Assembly (NCBI GenBank): GCA_027694045.1
Contig: JAQEWB010000008.1
Span: 1 to 64,000 of the forward strand
Length of the DNA stretch: 64,000 nucleotides
Direction: 5' to 3'
Origin: Bacillaceae bacterium OF18-1A
GTDB lineage: Bacteria > Bacillota > Bacilli > Bacillales > Bacillaceae_G
The position numbers were made by a program, and so were the translations under genes. Below the pieces are notes generated by a model that searched no databases, had not been told where the DNA came from, and worked only from the letters and a program-made list of their open reading frames with translations. How positions within the stretch are numbered: position 1 is the stretch's first letter; every line of letters starts with the position of its first letter. Below are positions 9,905 to 19,790 of the stretch, piece by piece.

Positions 9905-9940
9905 AAAAAAATAACCTCCCCCGCGAAGGTAGAGGTTGTT
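9905..9940 (-). terminator. ytpP: ytpP terminator
   Basis: Stem AACCTC / GAGGTT with a GC-rich TTCG-closed upper part, followed on the minus strand by TTTTTTT. It separates ytpP from ytpQ-ytpR. Confidence 0.75.
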
Positions 9941-9964
9941 TTACAATTCAATTGGCTAATCGCC

Positions 9965-10279
9965 TTATTTTAAACCTTCAATAAACTCTTCGATTTGTTC
10001 TTGTGTTTTACGATCTTTGTTTACATAGCGACCAGTTTCTTCACCTTTATTGTACGCTACAAAGCTCGGAATGCCAAATACGTCTAATTTCACGCATAAA
10101 TCAATAAACTCATCACGATCTACATAGTAAAATGAGAAATCACTATACTTCTCTTCTACCTCTGGCATAAATGGATCTACAAAACGGCAATCTGGGCACC
10201 ATTCTGCTGAGAACATAAAGACTACGTTCTCTTCATTTTTTAACTGTTGAAATTGCTCCATGCTTTCTAATGATTTCAT
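9965..10279 (-). CDS. ytpP: YtpP, thioredoxin-like protein
   Basis: 104-aa thioredoxin-fold protein. The active site is in [14 protein letters not shown] (CPDC, near residue 28) and the cis-proline loop in [14 protein letters not shown] motif is seen in several bacterial thioredoxin-like proteins and suggests disulfide exchange in the cytoplasm; no signal peptide is present. A ribosome binding site GGAGGAAATAT precedes the ATG. First gene of the ytpP-Q-R block, but a terminator follows it. Confidence 0.93.
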   Translation of the reverse strand: MKSLESMEQFQQLKNEENVVFMFSAEWCPDCRFVDPFMPEVEEKYSDFSFYYVDRDEFIDLCVKLDVFGIPSFVAYNKGEETGRYVNKDRKTQEQIEEFIEGLK

Positions 10280-10362
10280 CTATATTTCCTCCTCCAACGA
10301 GTGCATTTTCTCATGTGATAATCTTTCTTTTATACTACCATACATCGCGCACGGTGCAAGGT

Positions 10363-10872
10363 TTATGCTTGCTTTTCGTCATACTTATATTGCCCAACTA
10401 ATAACTTAACAACGTGTACAAATAATTCCGTTCGATCAACATAATCATCCGTAAAGATACCGATCGCTCCTTCGTGACTACGAATATCTTTCCGCTGCAC
10501 AAACTCTTCCATCACTTCACTTAACTCTTTACCATTTTCAAGAGGCGCTAAAAAATCGTCCGGTAACTTAATACGTGCCCCGCCCGCCACGAATGTTTTT
10601 CCATCACGTGTTGCTAGCGCACCCCAGTTACACATAAATAAACCGTGCTCTGTTTTCATTACGCCGCCTTCTAGGCCAATACCCACTTGCGCTTCTCCTT
10701 CTTCCATCGCTCGCTTCGCTCTATTTATCGCTCCTTGCATCGTCTCTTCATCTGAAAATGGCTGTGCTGCTACTCCTGAAGGAACCGAGAGAGATGTAAT
10801 TGTAGCTTCTTTCCAAACCTTCTCCACAGCCCCAACCTTCGTCTTATTCTTCGATCCAACTACTACCTTCAT
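10363..10872 (-). CDS. DUF84 (YjjX-type) NTPase
   Basis: About 169-aa protein of the DUF84 / inosine-xanthosine triphosphatase family, which removes non-canonical ITP and XTP from nucleotide pools. The N-terminal substrate-binding motif VVGSKNKTKVGAVE is present, as are GIGLEGGV, CNWGALATRDG and IGIFTDDYVDR. I start at the ATG at 10872 because AGAGGTG is six bases upstream; another ATG three codons earlier is too close to that site. Substrate specificity is inferred from the family. The 5' side opens onto the 148-bp repeat array. Confidence 0.88.
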   Translation of the reverse strand: MKVVVGSKNKTKVGAVEKVWKEATITSLSVPSGVAAQPFSDEETMQGAINRAKRAMEEGEAQVGIGLEGGVMKTEHGLFMCNWGALATRDGKTFVAGGARIKLPDDFLAPLENGKELSEVMEEFVQRKDIRSHEGAIGIFTDDYVDRTELFVHVVKLLVGQYKYDEKQA

Positions 10873-10923
10873 TTCATTCACCTCTATAAAAATTTATCAT
10901 TTTGCTCATCCACTTCGGTTACA

Positions 10924-11740
10924 AATTAAGCACTAACCACTACCGCACATCACCGGTAAATCCCTTATCCCTATAAAAGAACGTGACTTTCCACAACATG
11001 ACCGCCCTCGAACACAAAAACAACCTTACTCTCGTTTCTTATCCGCGGTCTTAACACATCGCGCGAACAACAATTAAGCACTGACCGCTCCCACTCATCG
11101 CTGGGTCATCTCTTCAACCTAAAAAAAGAAGGGTTTTCTCACAACATTACCGTCTTCGAAAACAAAAACAGCCTTCCTCTCACTTCCTACTTGGGGTCTT
11201 CATACATCATTCGAACACCAATTAAACACTGACCGCTCCCACTCATGGATGGGCCATCTATTCATTCTAAAAAAGAAGGGTTTTTCTCACAACATTACCG
11301 TCTTCGAAAACAAAAACAGCCTTCCTCTCACTTCCTACTTGGGGTCTTCATACATCATTCGAACACCAATTAGGCACTGACCGCTCCCACTCATGGATGG
11401 GCCATCTATTCATTCTAAAAAAGAAGGGTTTTTCTCACAACATTACCGTCTTCGAAAACAAAAACAGCCTTCCTCTCACTTCCTACTTGGGGTCTTCATA
11501 CATCATTCGAACACCAATTAAACACTGACCGCTCCCACTCATGGATGGGCCATCTATTCATTCTAAAAAAGAAGGGTTTTTCTCACAACATTACCGTCTT
11601 CGAAAACAAAAACAGCCTTCCTCTCACTTCCTACTTGGGGTTTTCATACATCATTCGAACACCAATTAGGCACTGACCGCCACCACTCATCGCCGGGTCA
11701 TCTCTTCAACCTAAAAAAAGAAGGGTTTTTCGCCCTTCCT
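10924..11740. repeat. 148-bp tandem repeat array, 5.5 copies
   Basis: The block AATTA(A/G)(A/G)CACTGACC starts at 10924, 11072, 11220, 11368, 11516 and 11664, exactly 148 bp apart each time. Copies 3, 4 and 5 are nearly identical. Copy 1 is strongly diverged but keeps the length. Copies 2 and 6 share the variant CATCGC(T/C)GGGTCATCTCTTCAACC instead of CATGGATGGGCCATCTATTC. Copy 6 is partial and runs into the ytoP terminator. No reading frame spans the array, and 148 is not a multiple of three. It fills the gap between the DUF84 gene and ytoP. Confidence 0.93.
11713..11738 (-). terminator. ytoP: ytoP terminator inside the last repeat copy
   Basis: Stem GAAGGG / CCCTTC followed on the minus strand by seven T. 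In the other array copies the CCCTTC arm is replaced, so only this copy forms the hairpin. Confidence 0.8.
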
Positions 11741-11742
11741 CT

Positions 11743-12816
11743 CTACGCGTTATTCTTAATTGTCTCTAACGTCGTTTTGTCTGTTGCTCTTACAAGCTTC
11801 GTAATGAGCTCTTTCGCTGCTGCATAATCATCAACATGTAAAATAGAAGCATGTGTATGAATATAGCGTGCGCAAACACCAATTACTGCTGATGGGATAC
11901 CTGAGTTACTTGTATGTACACGGCCCGCATCTGTACCACCTTGCGAAATAAAGTATTGGTACGGAATGTTGTGTGTTTCTGCTGTATCTAAAATGAATTC
12001 GCGCATTCCTCTATGTGTTACCATCGTGCGATCGTAAATACGAAGAAGAGCGCCTTTTCCTAATTGACCGAACTGTGTTTTGTCACCAGATGCGTCGTTG
12101 GCTGGACTTGCATCAAGCGCATAGAAAATGTCTGGTTGAATCATATTTGCAGCAGTTTGTGCGCCGCGAAGACCTACTTCTTCTTGTACAGTCGCACCAG
12201 AATATAATGTGTTTGGTAATGTTTCGTCTTTTAATTCTTTTAGTAATTCGATTGCAAGGCCACATCCGTAACGGTTGTCCCAAGCTTTCGCCATAATTTT
12301 CTTTTCGTTTGCCATCGGCGTGAATGGGCAGATTGGAACGATTTGTTGTCCTGGTTTTACACCAATTTCAATCGCATCTTCATAACTATCTGCACCTATA
12401 TCAATTAACATATTTTTTATATCCATCGGTTTTGCACGTTGCGCGTCACTTAATAAATGAGGAGGGATAGAACCAACAACCCCAACAACAGGACCATTCT
12501 TCGTCATAACTTGTACGCGCTGCGCTAATAGAACTTGGCTCCACCAGCCGCCTAACGGTTGAAAACGAAGCATTCCGTTTTTCGTAATTTGCGTAACCAT
12601 GAAACCTACTTCATCCATATGACCTGCTACAAGAACACGCGGACCAGTTTCGTCCCCTTTTTTCAGACCAAATACGCTACCTAAACCGTCTTGTACAATT
12701 TCATCAGCATATTTGCTTAATTCTTGCTTCATAAAACGGCGTACATCATGTTCAAAACCTGAAGCACCTTGTAATTCTGTTAACGTACGAAATAATTGTA
12801 ATGTCTCTTTATTCAC
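11743..12816 (-). CDS. ytoP: YtoP, M42 family metallopeptidase
   Basis: 357-aa dinuclear-metal aminopeptidase of the M42 (glutamyl/tetrahedral aminopeptidase) family, cytoplasmic, trimming peptides from the N-terminus. Metal and catalytic motifs are [50 protein letters not shown] and a late [12 protein letters not shown] choose the GTG at 12816 (then NKETLQLF), with AAGGGG five bases upstream; the frame remains open six codons further up but has no ribosome site. Downstream is the 148-bp array, whose last copy supplies its terminator. Confidence 0.93.
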   Translation of the reverse strand: MNKETLQLFRTLTELQGASGFEHDVRRFMKQELSKYADEIVQDGLGSVFGLKKGDETGPRVLVAGHMDEVGFMVTQITKNGMLRFQPLGGWWSQVLLAQRVQVMTKNGPVVGVVGSIPPHLLSDAQRAKPMDIKNMLIDIGADSYEDAIEIGVKPGQQIVPICPFTPMANEKKIMAKAWDNRYGCGLAIELLKELKDETLPNTLYSGATVQEEVGLRGAQTAANMIQPDIFYALDASPANDASGDKTQFGQLGKGALLRIYDRTMVTHRGMREFILDTAETHNIPYQYFISQGGTDAGRVHTSNSGIPSAVIGVCARYIHTHASILHVDDYAAAKELITKLVRATDKTTLETIKNNA

Positions 12817-12964
12817 GAAGTCCCCTTCTTTCAAACCTTAGTAGAATACCTCTTTTATTGTAACGAAATTTTCGAAATGTTTCTAGTTTCTTCTTTTTTA
12901 GCTGTATTTGCATTATAATTATTATCGGTACACTATTTTTATTTTATAGAATTGAGGTGAATAT

Positions 12965-13276
12965 ATGAGCTGGAAAGGTTTAGTAGCAGGTCTTGGCGTT
13001 GGATTCGCAGCTGGTTATATCGTTGCAAACAAAGTACAAGAACAATCCCATATTTCTTCAGAAAAAGCATTGAAAATGGTGAAACAAGCATTAAGTCATA
13101 AAGGTGAAATTACTGGCTCTTGGGTACATATGGTTCCAGAGACATTTGAAAAATATGATGTCGCATACGAAGTGTATCGTGGCGGTCTTACAACGATGTT
13201 AGATGATATACAAGAACGATTTGAATTTTTAGTTGATGCTAAAACAGGTACTGTTTTAGAGGTTATAGCAGCATAA
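12965..13276 (+). CDS. ytzB: YtzB, PepSY-domain small protein
   Basis: 103-aa protein with one N-terminal membrane helix (GLVAGLGVGFAAGYIVA) and a PepSY-like domain ending DIQERFEFLVDAKTGTVLEV. PepSY domains often inhibit peptidases; here it would face the outside, or act as a small membrane regulator. GAGGTG precedes the ATG. It is transcribed divergently from ytoP and has its own terminator. Confidence 0.87.
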   Translation: MSWKGLVAGLGVGFAAGYIVANKVQEQSHISSEKALKMVKQALSHKGEITGSWVHMVPETFEKYDVAYEVYRGGLTTMLDDIQERFEFLVDAKTGTVLEVIAA

Positions 13277-13311
13277 AAAGAGGTTTCACGTTAGGTGAAC
13301 CTCTTTTTTTT
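13276..13311 (+). terminator. ytzB: ytzB terminator
   Basis: Stem AAAGAGGTT...AACCTCTTT with an internal CAC/GTG extension and a one-base bulge, followed by eight T. Confidence 0.88.
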
Positions 13312-13320
13312 AATTGCAAA

Positions 13321-13426
13321 TAGTAATTGAAATTATATGGGCGGTTTTTCGGATATATCAGCGCAACCCAGGTTATATCGGCGATTTTTCAAATATATCG
13401 ACTTACCGACAAAATCCGACAACAAA
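13321..13426 (+). repeat. ATATCG intergenic repeat, copy 2
   Basis: Head TAGTAATTGAAATTATA, three ATATATCAGCG / TATATCGGCGA cores, and tail ATATCGACTTACCGACAAAA then TCCGACAAC. It lies between two convergent terminators (ytzB and ytnP). Confidence 0.88.
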
Positions 13427-13427
13427 A

Positions 13428-13463
13428 GGGGGAGGCTGTCCAACATATTTTTGGAACAACCTC
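13428..13463 (-). terminator. ytnP: ytnP terminator
   Basis: Stem GGAGGTTGTTCC / GGACAGCCTCC with one internal mismatch zone, downstream of the minus-strand ytnP. Confidence 0.7.
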
Positions 13464-13469
13464 CTCTTT

Positions 13470-14324
13470 TTAAGCCTCTATACTCGTTTTTCTCTCTATT
13501 TTTTCTATGATATGTCCTTCTTCGCTCCACTTCACCGCACGATAATAGGCGTCATGATAAAACGTAAACCACGCCCCTTTTTCAGTGCCGTACTCCATCC
13601 ACTTTTGCTTGTTTTCAATCGATGTCATCGGATAATCATCGTATGCCATGACCCATAATACATTTTGGTGCGCATGCGTTGGCAAAAGATCTGCTAAATG
13701 AAGCATCGTTTCTCCCTGGCTTTCAAGAATGATAACCGCATGTCCATCGCTATGACCGCCTGTATGCGCCATTTTTATTTCGTCTGTAATTTCTATTTCT
13801 TGCTGGAACGTAACAATTTGATCTACAATCGGCTCCCAGTTTTCTTTCCAATATGTATTACGTGATCTAATATTTGGGCTTCTCATTTCATTCCACTCTG
13901 TTTCGCTTACGTAAACTTTCGCATTTGGAAAAGCTGGCACAAGATGCTCCCCTTCCCATTTTGTTAAGCCTGATGCATGATCAAAATGAAGGTGTGTCAT
14001 TAAGGCGTAATGAATGTCTTCTGGCTTTAATCCTAATTTTTCTAGACATTCAGCAACCGATGACTCTTCCGTTACACCTTGATTTCGTTTCATCTTTTCA
14101 TTCAATTTACCGTTTCCAATTCCAGAATCAATGAGCATATTTCCGTCTTTCGTTTGTAAAAGTAACGGATCTGTTCGTAAATAAATATGATTTGTATCGT
14201 TATGTTTATATTTACGTGACCAAAGCACTTTCGGTACGACACCAAACATTGCTCCCCCATCTAAATGTGTATTTCCACCTTTTAGCCACGTCACTTTTAT
14301 ATCTCCAATTTGTAACTGTTTCAT
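13470..14324 (-). CDS. ytnP: YtnP-like metallo-beta-lactamase-fold hydrolase
   Basis: 284-aa MBL-fold protein with the zinc motif [10 protein letters not shown] near residue 112, a second His in [11 protein letters not shown], an Asp in [12 protein letters not shown] and a final His in TFYHDAYY. The B. subtilis YtnP homologue has been linked to lactonase (quorum-quenching) activity, from memory; this assignment rests on family and synteny (ytnP beside trmB). It could act on other esters or lactones. No signal peptide, so it is probably cytoplasmic. Confidence 0.88.
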   Translation of the reverse strand: MKQLQIGDIKVTWLKGGNTHLDGGAMFGVVPKVLWSRKYKHNDTNHIYLRTDPLLLQTKDGNMLIDSGIGNGKLNEKMKRNQGVTEESSVAECLEKLGLKPEDIHYALMTHLHFDHASGLTKWEGEHLVPAFPNAKVYVSETEWNEMRSPNIRSRNTYWKENWEPIVDQIVTFQQEIEITDEIKMAHTGGHSDGHAVIILESQGETMLHLADLLPTHAHQNVLWVMAYDDYPMTSIENKQKWMEYGTEKGAWFTFYHDAYYRAVKWSEEGHIIEKIERKTSIEA

Positions 14325-14379
14325 TTTTCATCCCCCTTTCCTTTCAATACTAACATAAAATTCTGATTATTTTAGATAC

Positions 14380-15071
<692 letters not shown>

Positions 15072-15275
15072 CTATTTTAAAGGAATGATTCCTTCTTTCT
15101 TTTTTAATCAATCTACCAAACAAAAAACCAAGTACGTACGAGCACTCGGTCCGTTTCTTTCAAGTATAAGATGTACCATTTTGATAAAAACTACATACAG
15201 CATTAAACATTCCATGACGAAGCAGCTTTTTCTCTTACATTTGCAGAGAAAAACAATCGAAAGGATGATCCGTTC

Positions 15276-15554
15276 ATGCCAATTAATCAACAACATCAAT
15301 TAGAAGTGCTGAAAGATATTTTAGTTAATCACCAAAGTGATTGCTGCGGGACAGTTTCTGAATGCGAGCAATTAGAGCGTCTCATTCAATCGTTACTCGC
15401 AAACGATAATATAAGTAGTGACGCTAAAACAATGCTAAACGATGTATATTCTTATAGTCAATCGGGTAAATCTTCCTCTAATTTGGACAACCACATTTCC
15501 AATAATCAAGAACAACTTACTCAGTGGATTGCTGGAATGGACAATTTTTCTTAA
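15276..15554 (+). CDS. ytzH: YtzH-like protein
   Basis: 92-aa hydrophilic protein, function unknown, recognised as YtzH by its position between trmB and ytmP and by its N-terminus (QHQLEVLKDILVNHQSDCCGTVSECEQ, quoted here only in part as a Cys-containing motif). It has three cysteines in a short N-terminal segment that could bind metal, but this is speculative. AAAGGATG precedes the ATG. It converges on ytmP with only three bases between stops, so they must share or lack a terminator. Confidence 0.85.
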   Translation: MPINQQHQLEVLKDILVNHQSDCCGTVSECEQLERLIQSLLANDNISSDAKTMLNDVYSYSQSGKSSSNLDNHISNNQEQLTQWIAGMDNFS

Positions 15555-15557
15555 GTC

Positions 15558-16355
15558 TTATTCTGAAGCAAGTAGTTGCTGTAAATATTGGTGCCAATAT
15601 TCAGCTTCTGCTTGCTGTTTTTTTGTTGTGTGCCATTGAATAGATAAAATCGTTTGTGCTATTACGTACCATCTCATACGCCGAAGCAGTGATTCATCCA
15701 TTTCAATATCATAATACCCGAGCCACTCACTCCATTCATGGCGCGGAATGTACCAATATAATAACATACCAAGGTCTAAAGCTGGGTCAGCAATGACAGC
15801 TCCATCCCAATCAATTAAAAACAACTCATCTTCATCCGACAATAGCCAATTGTTATGATTTACATCACAATGGCATACAACGAATTCATCATATTCAATA
15901 TCTTTTAATGTATCCGTTAAATATTGAAGGCCTTGCTGAATTGTTTCATCAACTCTTATATCTCCTCTTAAAACAAATTGCAGTTGTTGTAATAACTCTT
16001 GTGCGTGAAGCGGCTGCTTCCCAAGTCTTTGGATCATCTGCACAAGTGCTTTAGAAGAGTGTATTTTTTTCAAAAGCTTCGCAACACGTTCTAGTTTCAT
16101 ATCCTCTGGCTCAAGCTTCTGTCCCGGAAGCCATTTTTGAGCAGAAATTACATCACCATTCGTTACCCTTCTTGTCCAAAGTAATTTTGGAACAATTCCT
16201 TCTGCTGACAATACCGCTAAAAAGGGCGATGTATTCCGCTTTAAAAATAACTTCTGTTGTCCGTTTTGCGCAATATATGCATCGCCCGTTACTCCACCAG
16301 CCGGTACAAGACTCCACTCTTTTCCTAATAATTGTTCCAACCATTCCATATTCAT
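15558..16355 (-). CDS. ytmP: YtmP, aminoglycoside/choline kinase-like phosphotransferase
   Basis: 265-aa protein of the APH/choline-kinase fold. The catalytic loop is VVCHCDVNHNNWLLS (Brenner-type HxDxxxxN) and the metal-binding Asp lies in LFLIDWDGAVIADPALDLG. Residues 1-100 form the small lobe. Such Bacillus proteins probably phosphorylate a small hydroxyl compound; no antibiotic substrate should be assumed. In B. subtilis it also lies next to pullulanase. The start at 16355 is only weakly supported by its upstream region; another ATG is two codons later. Confidence 0.88.
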   Translation of the reverse strand: MNMEWLEQLLGKEWSLVPAGGVTGDAYIAQNGQQKLFLKRNTSPFLAVLSAEGIVPKLLWTRRVTNGDVISAQKWLPGQKLEPEDMKLERVAKLLKKIHSSKALVQMIQRLGKQPLHAQELLQQLQFVLRGDIRVDETIQQGLQYLTDTLKDIEYDEFVVCHCDVNHNNWLLSDEDELFLIDWDGAVIADPALDLGMLLYWYIPRHEWSEWLGYYDIEMDESLLRRMRWYVIAQTILSIQWHTTKKQQAEAEYWHQYLQQLLASE

Positions 16356-16455
16356 TACCCGTTAACAAATCCTTATCTTTTATAGTTATGAAAAGAAAAC
16401 CGCAACACCTCTACACATGTTGTGGATTCATATATTACTTTAGATGAAAAGAAAG

Positions 16456-16471
16456 CTTGGCATAAGCCAAA
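16456..16471 (-). terminator. pulA: weak stem-loop 3' of pulA
   Basis: TTGGC/GCCAA with a four-base loop, 110 bp beyond the pulA stop, with only a short T-rich segment. The rest of 16356-16579 shows no gene. Low confidence. Confidence 0.3.
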
Positions 16472-16579
16472 AACCCTCTATTTTATTTTACAAAACCACT
16501 CATAGAATGACAACTTCTCAAAATCGTCACCTTTGTCAATTCTACATTTATTACATTCTCATCGTCAAGTAGCGATTTG

Positions 16580-18721
16580 TCACATTATCGCCAATATATT
16601 CGTGCTAATCGGAGCGAGCCTAAGTTCCTTTCCTCTAAATGAAGAAATCGGCTCTATTTTTGCTTCCTTTTCGTTTACTAACACATGCCACGTTTCTTCT
16701 TTCGGAAGCTGTACCGTTTTAGTTTCTAAACTGCTATTAAATAAAACGATTAGTTCTTTCCATGGTCCAAACGTTTCTACATGTTGTAGATGGTATGCAA
16801 GTACGTCTGTAGATGTTTGTAAGAAAGTCATATACTGTTTTATAAGGTCTGCTTTTTGTAACCGGAATGCTCCATGTTCTTTACGAATTGCAATTAATCC
16901 TTTTATATAATTTACTGTCTCCATCTCTTTCTCTTTTCGATCCCAGTCTAATTGATTAATTTCATCGTTTGCATTATAACTATTTTCATGCCCTTTTTTC
17001 GTACGATAAAACTCTTGCCCTGCATGTAAGAAAGGAATACCTTGCGCCAGAATAACCATTGCGGTTGCTAAAAGGTGACGCTTTTTCAAAACTGCTTCTG
17101 ATTCTTCATTACTTTGCAATAGTTTATCCCACATCGTCATGTTGTCATGACACTCTACGTAATTAATGCTTTGCGTTGGTTCCAGAAACAACCCTGTTTC
17201 TTTCATACTTAACAGACTACCTGCTACTATATATCGCAAATGGTGACAGTCTACATGGCCACCAAATGCAAAACCGCGTTTATTTATATGAAATGTGCTA
17301 CCTTTTATTCCATCACGAAATTGGTCATTAAACTGTGCGATATGAGGCATTTTTTTTGCATTATTTAACGTTGCTTTTTCTTTGGCAGGAAGTGGTGTTT
17401 GTAAATCCCATCCTTCTCCTAATAACAAGGCATCACGCTTTATATTACGAACTTCTTTTTCTATTGTATTCATCGTCTCAACATCTAAAATTCCCATTAA
17501 GTCGAAGCGGAAGCCATCCACATTATATTCAGTAAGCCAATATAAAATAGACTCAACAATGAATTTCCTCATCATCTTTCGCTCAGATGCTATATCATTT
17601 CCAACTCCCGTCCCATTGGAAGGCATACCATCTTCACCATGACGAAAATAATATCCTGGAACAAGCTTTTCAAAGGATGATAGCTCTCTTTCAAAAACAT
17701 GATTATATACAACATCTATAATTACTCGGATACCGTGTTCATGAAATGCTTCAATTAGTTGCTTACACTCTACTATCCTGTTGTATGGGTCAGATGGGTT
17801 TGTAGCATAAAATCCTGTCGGCGCATCGTAATATAATGGGTTATAACCCCAGTTATATGCAGCTGAAGGATTCGCCTCATCTACACCACCGAAACAATAT
17901 AAAGGTAATAGTTCAACATGTGTAACCCCTAAATCTTTTATATGGGACAACCCTGTTAACGTTCCATTTCGTCCCGTCGTTCCTTCTTCCATCAATCCTT
18001 TATATGTTCCTTTTTTATTTACTCCACTGCCCTGATGAATAGTCGCATCTCGAATATGCAGTTCGTATAATATAGCGTCTGTCATCGACTGTAATACTGG
18101 TAACTGCTCTCTTTTTTCTACATTCGTCTTTTCCAAATCGATAACAACGCCGTATTTTCCATTTACAGTCACTGATTTTGCGTATGGATCTACCGCTTCA
18201 TTCCATATTAAGTTAATACAAACAAGAAATGTATACTGCGCTCCGTCTAAATCACCTTGTAATGTATGAATCCAAACGCCGTTTTCTTCCCTATACATTT
18301 CATGATCGGTATATTCTTTATCACTTTTATAAATTCTTACTTTCGCAAGCCGTGCAGTTGGAGCCCACACTTTAAATGTCGTTTCTTCCTTTTCATACAC
18401 TGCACCTAAATCTGTACCTTCGTAATAGTAGTTCTCATCAAAAATTGCTGTTCGAATGACAGCACCTATTTGTAAATCAGTTTCTTCGTCCCGTTCATCT
18501 CGTACTGTATAATACTTTCCCACATCTAGCGGATCCTCTATAAAACACTCATACTTCGTTGCATCCGGGAGCGCGATAGCACGAGCAATCGGTAAATCCT
18601 TCACATTGTTTCCTTCTTGCAAGCGAAATGTCCGACTTGTTCCATACGCATGTGGGAGCAAAATTGTAATCTTATTCATTTCATCTAAATAGGCATCAAA
18701 TGGACGTTTTACTTTCAACAT
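16580..18721 (-). CDS. pulA: type I pullulanase
   Basis: 713-aa GH13 debranching enzyme cleaving alpha-1,6 links in pullulan, glycogen or limit dextrins (AmyX in B. subtilis). Domain order: N-terminal accessory region (1-105), CBM48-like domain (about 106-200, FKVWAPTARLAKVRIY), catalytic barrel from about 210 with YNWGYNP (type I pullulanase signature, 289-295), VVYNHVF, nucleophile Asp in GFRFDLMG (residue 407), acid/base Glu in LLGEGWDL (436) and VECHDNMT. No signal peptide, so it is intracellular and likely acts on stored glycogen or imported dextrins. Full length, no break. Confidence 0.96.
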   Translation of the reverse strand: MLKVKRPFDAYLDEMNKITILLPHAYGTSRTFRLQEGNNVKDLPIARAIALPDATKYECFIEDPLDVGKYYTVRDERDEETDLQIGAVIRTAIFDENYYYEGTDLGAVYEKEETTFKVWAPTARLAKVRIYKSDKEYTDHEMYREENGVWIHTLQGDLDGAQYTFLVCINLIWNEAVDPYAKSVTVNGKYGVVIDLEKTNVEKREQLPVLQSMTDAILYELHIRDATIHQGSGVNKKGTYKGLMEEGTTGRNGTLTGLSHIKDLGVTHVELLPLYCFGGVDEANPSAAYNWGYNPLYYDAPTGFYATNPSDPYNRIVECKQLIEAFHEHGIRVIIDVVYNHVFERELSSFEKLVPGYYFRHGEDGMPSNGTGVGNDIASERKMMRKFIVESILYWLTEYNVDGFRFDLMGILDVETMNTIEKEVRNIKRDALLLGEGWDLQTPLPAKEKATLNNAKKMPHIAQFNDQFRDGIKGSTFHINKRGFAFGGHVDCHHLRYIVAGSLLSMKETGLFLEPTQSINYVECHDNMTMWDKLLQSNEESEAVLKKRHLLATAMVILAQGIPFLHAGQEFYRTKKGHENSYNANDEINQLDWDRKEKEMETVNYIKGLIAIRKEHGAFRLQKADLIKQYMTFLQTSTDVLAYHLQHVETFGPWKELIVLFNSSLETKTVQLPKEETWHVLVNEKEAKIEPISSFRGKELRLAPISTNILAIM

Positions 18722-18750
18722 AAAAAATCACCATCATTCTCAAAATTAAA

Positions 18751-18860
18751 ATAAAGTGAAACTTTAATCAGTGGGTTTTTGTTAATTTCCTACCTAATTT
18801 CTTTGCTTTCGCTAAACTTTGAGGTAGGGAGGCTTACTGCCCGGCAAATAGCGGGATAAA
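18751..18860 (+). repeat. bcr-like interspersed repeat, copy A (110 bp)
   Basis: Begins ATAAAGTGAAACTTTAATCAG and ends GCCCGGCAAATAGCGGGATAAA, so the minus-strand ends are both TTTAT. The internal arms TTCCTACCT (18787-18795) and AGGTAGGGA (18832-18840) can pair. It has the same length and ends as the copy at 29561. Resembles the bcr repeats of the B. cereus group, possibly bcr1; from memory. Confidence 0.85.
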
Positions 18861-18945
18861 TCTTTTCTTATCAATAAAACTCTATACAGTAAATCCATTA
18901 TTCTCTATAGTATATTCACCTGTATAAAAAACGTTTTCATACATT

Positions 18946-19491
18946 CTATTTTTGTAATTTTATTTCAGTAATCGATTTATATTTCGGTGTTTCCTTCACA
19001 TGAGATTCGTATAAAGTAATCGTATCCACTTGAAATGATATTTCAGGTACTTCCTTTATATGTTCTAACTGAAAGGCTTCTTCTCCTACCCATTTCCGAG
19101 CAACAGTAATATGCGGATGATATGGGCGCGTTTCTAGAGAAAAGCCATTTTCTTCACAAATAGCATGCACTCGCTTTTGCAACTGAAACAAATCGGGATT
19201 CTCGCTTACCTTCGCCCAAAAAATACGCGGACTGTCTTCCCTACCAAACATTGAAAATCCTTGTAACGTGAATGACAGCTCTTTCGTTTCTATAAGTGTC
19301 TGTAATCCATTCTTTATTCCTTCTAATTGTTCCTCTGTCGCACTTCCTAAAAATGAAAGGGTAATATGATAATCTTCCTTATGTACCCACGAACGAAATG
19401 GTAATGCCTCCTTCATTTCCTCTTTATAGTTAGATAGCACTTCTTTTATATGATTTGGTAAAGTAATCGCGACAAAATAATGTAACTCCAT
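18946..19491 (-). CDS. thpR: RNA 2',3'-cyclic phosphodiesterase ThpR
   Basis: 181-aa 2H phosphoesterase with the two catalytic HxTx motifs: YHITLSFLG near residue 43 and PHITVARKW near residue 127. The family (formerly 2'-5' RNA ligase; YtlP in B. subtilis) opens 2',3'-cyclic phosphates on RNA and may act in tRNA or RNA repair. It stands alone on the minus strand, bounded by the bcr-like repeat and an ATATCG repeat; no clear terminator was found after it. Confidence 0.93.
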   Translation of the reverse strand: MELHYFVAITLPNHIKEVLSNYKEEMKEALPFRSWVHKEDYHITLSFLGSATEEQLEGIKNGLQTLIETKELSFTLQGFSMFGREDSPRIFWAKVSENPDLFQLQKRVHAICEENGFSLETRPYHPHITVARKWVGEEAFQLEHIKEVPEISFQVDTITLYESHVKETPKYKSITEIKLQK

Positions 19492-19587
19492 ATATATCGT
19501 CTCCTTCCTTTTATTGTTGCTTTTCTTTCTTATCTCATTCAGCTAAAAAGCAAGGAAGAATCAATTTATTTTCTTCCTAGTTAAGAT

Positions 19588-19720
19588 TGCAATAGTAAAT
19601 GAAATTATACCAAACATAACTCCCATTATATTGACGTAAAATCAAACATATCGAGAACAACTTTCGTTATATCAACGCTTCGGCAAGGGATATCGATTTA
19701 ACAACAAAATACGACAATAA
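19588..19720 (+). repeat. ATATCG intergenic repeat, copy 3 (diverged)
   Basis: Head AATAGTAAATGAAATTATAC as in other copies, weak cores (TATATTGACG, CATATCGAGA, TATATCAACG) and tail ATATCGATTTAACAACAAAA then TACGACAAT. It ends about 20 bp before the pepV terminator. Confidence 0.75.
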
Positions 19721-19738
19721 AAATAACCTATATGTAAT

Positions 19739-19772
19739 AGAAAACCGCCCCAAAATATCTTTTGGGACGGCT
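19739..19772 (-). terminator. pepV: pepV terminator
   Basis: Long stem AACCGCCCCAAAA / TTTTGGGACGGCT with one mismatch, then TTTTC on the minus strand. Confidence 0.85.
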
Positions 19773-19790
19773 CTTATTATTTCTATATCT

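Noticed and set aside
10924..11740. CRISPR array
   Set aside because: The unit is a continuous 148-bp tandem repeat without unique spacers, and no cas gene is in the window.
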